Assembly: GCA_937938065.1 (NCBI GenBank)
Contig: CALDBH010000043.1
Location: 1 to 5,910, forward strand
Length of the DNA stretch: 5,910 nucleotides
Direction of reading: 5' to 3'
Origin: an uncultured Sulfurovum sp.
GTDB lineage: Bacteria > Campylobacterota > Campylobacteria > Campylobacterales > Sulfurovaceae
Shown: positions 5,255 through 5,910 of the stretch, piece by piece
How the letters are laid out: each line of letters opens with the position of its first letter
Numbering within the stretch: the stretch's first letter is position 1
The notes under the pieces: model-generated
Seen by the model: the letters and a program-made list of their open reading frames with translations, nothing else
The model's database searches: none
Told to the model about the DNA's origin: nothing
Translations under genes and position numbers: made by a program

Positions 5255-5789
5255 CGATAGAACTTATTGGCCGCACATGATACTTGGTTTTCTTACCATA
5301 GGGCTTACGCTGAGTTACTGGACGGTAAAGTCAGCTTCATCGATGCCGGTACAAGAGTCTAACCAATATATGCTCAAATACCAGATGGCTGATATGAATA
5401 TCAATCAGATCATGGAGAAAAAAATAGCATTTGACAAAGCATATAATATTCATATATTAGATGTGGAAACAATGGTAATGACAGATAACGTGAACAGTAA
5501 TCGTCCTCAGTTGAACCCTGTGAAATTATCACAAGGAACTAATGTATTTTCGTATGAGGTGGTTGCAAAAGATGGTACAAAAGTATCTGATGCAAATGTA
5601 ACATTTTTACTTACCCAGCCTCATAGTAGAAAAGAAGATAAACTTTTTATCAATATTCCCTATGTAGATGGGAAATACCAGATTACAGATGTGAATATCA
5701 CTAAGGCTGGAAGGTATACCTTGCAACTCAGAGCAGAAGTCAAAGACACTATGGGCTACTCTGAAGTATCGGCTTATCTTAAACCATAA
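5241..5789 (+). CDS. FixH/CcoH-like membrane protein, probable cbb3 oxidase assembly factor
   Basis: The 182-residue product has a short cytoplasmic N-terminus, a single membrane segment (about residues 11-28, after RTYWPH), then a periplasmic domain predicted to be mostly beta-strand. Its last part (about 100-180, ending KAGRYTLQLRAEVKD) looks like an immunoglobulin-like sandwich. This layout, with WP before the helix and an Asn/Tyr-containing linker after it, matches FixH (CcoH), an assembly or stability partner of cbb3 oxidases in other bacteria. Sequence identity to classic FixH is not obvious by eye, so the call leans on architecture plus operon position. The linker and following helix are methionine-rich (Met35, 44, 49, 52, 58). 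AGGA at 5231-5234 sits six bases before the ATG, and the start lies inside the preceding gene. It is the last gene before the terminator. Confidence 0.75.
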   Translation: MAKNNDRTYWPHMILGFLTIGLTLSYWTVKSASSMPVQESNQYMLKYQMADMNINQIMEKKIAFDKAYNIHILDVETMVMTDNVNSNRPQLNPVKLSQGTNVFSYEVVAKDGTKVSDANVTFLLTQPHSRKEDKLFINIPYVDGKYQITDVNITKAGRYTLQLRAEVKDTMGYSEVSAYLKP

Positions 5790-5831
5790 TATATGATGTG
5801 TTGACAAGGTTTTGCCGTGTCATCATCATTG

Positions 5832-5860
5832 TCTGTCAATATGACAGATTTTTCTTTTTT
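5832..5860 (+). terminator. Intrinsic terminator of the cco operon
   Basis: TCTGTCA (5832-5838) pairs perfectly with TGACAGA (5842-5848) around a three-base loop, and the stem is followed at once by a T-rich run (TTTTTCTTTTTT, 5849-5860). The hairpin begins 43 bases after the stop of the FixH-like gene. The T-run is only on the + side, so it ends transcription of this operon and would not serve a convergent gene. Confidence 0.85.
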
Positions 5861-5873
5861 ATCTTCTACTCTA

Positions 5874-5882
5874 TGCTATACT
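5874..5882 (+). promoter_or_regulatory. Candidate extended -10 promoter reading out of the window
   Basis: TGCTATACT is an extended -10 element (TGn plus TATACT, one mismatch from TATAAT) located just past the operon terminator. It would start a transcript around 5888-5890 into the region beyond the right edge. An ATG at 5890 follows but has no ribosome binding site, so no gene is called. The rest of 5790-5910 shows no other supported feature. Confidence 0.25.
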
Positions 5883-5910
5883 ACTCAACATGAATCAACT
5901 CCATATTTAT

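Noticed and set aside
5801..5806. TTGACA as a -35 hexamer after the FixH-like gene
   Set aside because: No -10-like hexamer occurs 16-18 bases downstream; the site is in the operon's 3' untranslated region before the terminator.
5803..5821. GACA/TGTC hairpin as a second terminator
   Set aside because: Only a 4-bp stem plus two inner G-C pairs with a mismatch, and no T-run follows; the hairpin at 5832-5848 is far better.
1..5910. tRNA/rRNA genes, CRISPR repeats, insertion sequences, attachment sites
   Set aside because: I looked for conserved RNA stems and T-loop motifs, regularly spaced direct repeats, transposase motifs and long terminal inverted repeats, and saw none. The window is an ordinary dense operon with no sign of mobile DNA.

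Overview
The window is AT-rich, carries all its supported genes on the + strand, and looks like a chromosomal segment of a member of the Campylobacterota (epsilonproteobacteria; Sulfurovum/Sulfurimonas-like is my best guess from protein style, not a database result). The pointers are the ccoN-ccoO-ccoQ-ccoP gene order followed directly by a short DUF4006-type membrane protein, the Campylobacterota-style CcoN and CcoP sequences, and an upstream Hcp/Sel1-type cysteine-paired repeat protein of the kind known from Helicobacter and its relatives.

Layout. Bases 2-127 are the last 41 codons of an unidentified charged protein. One base later (129-743) comes a secreted 204-residue cysteine-rich Sel1-like repeat protein with five C-X7-C pairs. 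A 253-base gap (744-996) holds two small hairpins just after that gene. Near its right end it holds two perfect TATAAT boxes and a strong inverted repeat just before ccoN.

From 997 to 5789 there is one tightly packed operon: ccoN, ccoO, ccoQ, ccoP, a DUF4006-type small membrane protein, a previously easy-to-miss 33-codon membrane peptide, a signal-peptide/C-terminal-anchor protein with a TPM-like domain, and a FixH/CcoH-like protein. Gaps within the operon are 15 bases or less and several genes overlap. It closes with a good intrinsic terminator at 5832-5860.

How it works together. CcoN (heme b, heme b3, CuB), CcoO (one heme c) and CcoP (two hemes c) form the cbb3-type, high-affinity terminal oxidase that reduces oxygen to water at the inner membrane. 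CcoQ is the small stabilising subunit. The four downstream genes all encode membrane-bound or membrane-anchored proteins. One of them is FixH-like, so the set is best read as an assembly/accessory module for the oxidase. The metal- and heme-binding residues expected in CcoN, CcoO and CcoP are all present, so the oxidase appears intact. The most interesting unexplained items are the 33-residue membrane peptide, the inverted repeat at the ccoN promoter, the three-hydrophobic-segment N-terminus of CcoP, and the TPM-like protein of unknown role.
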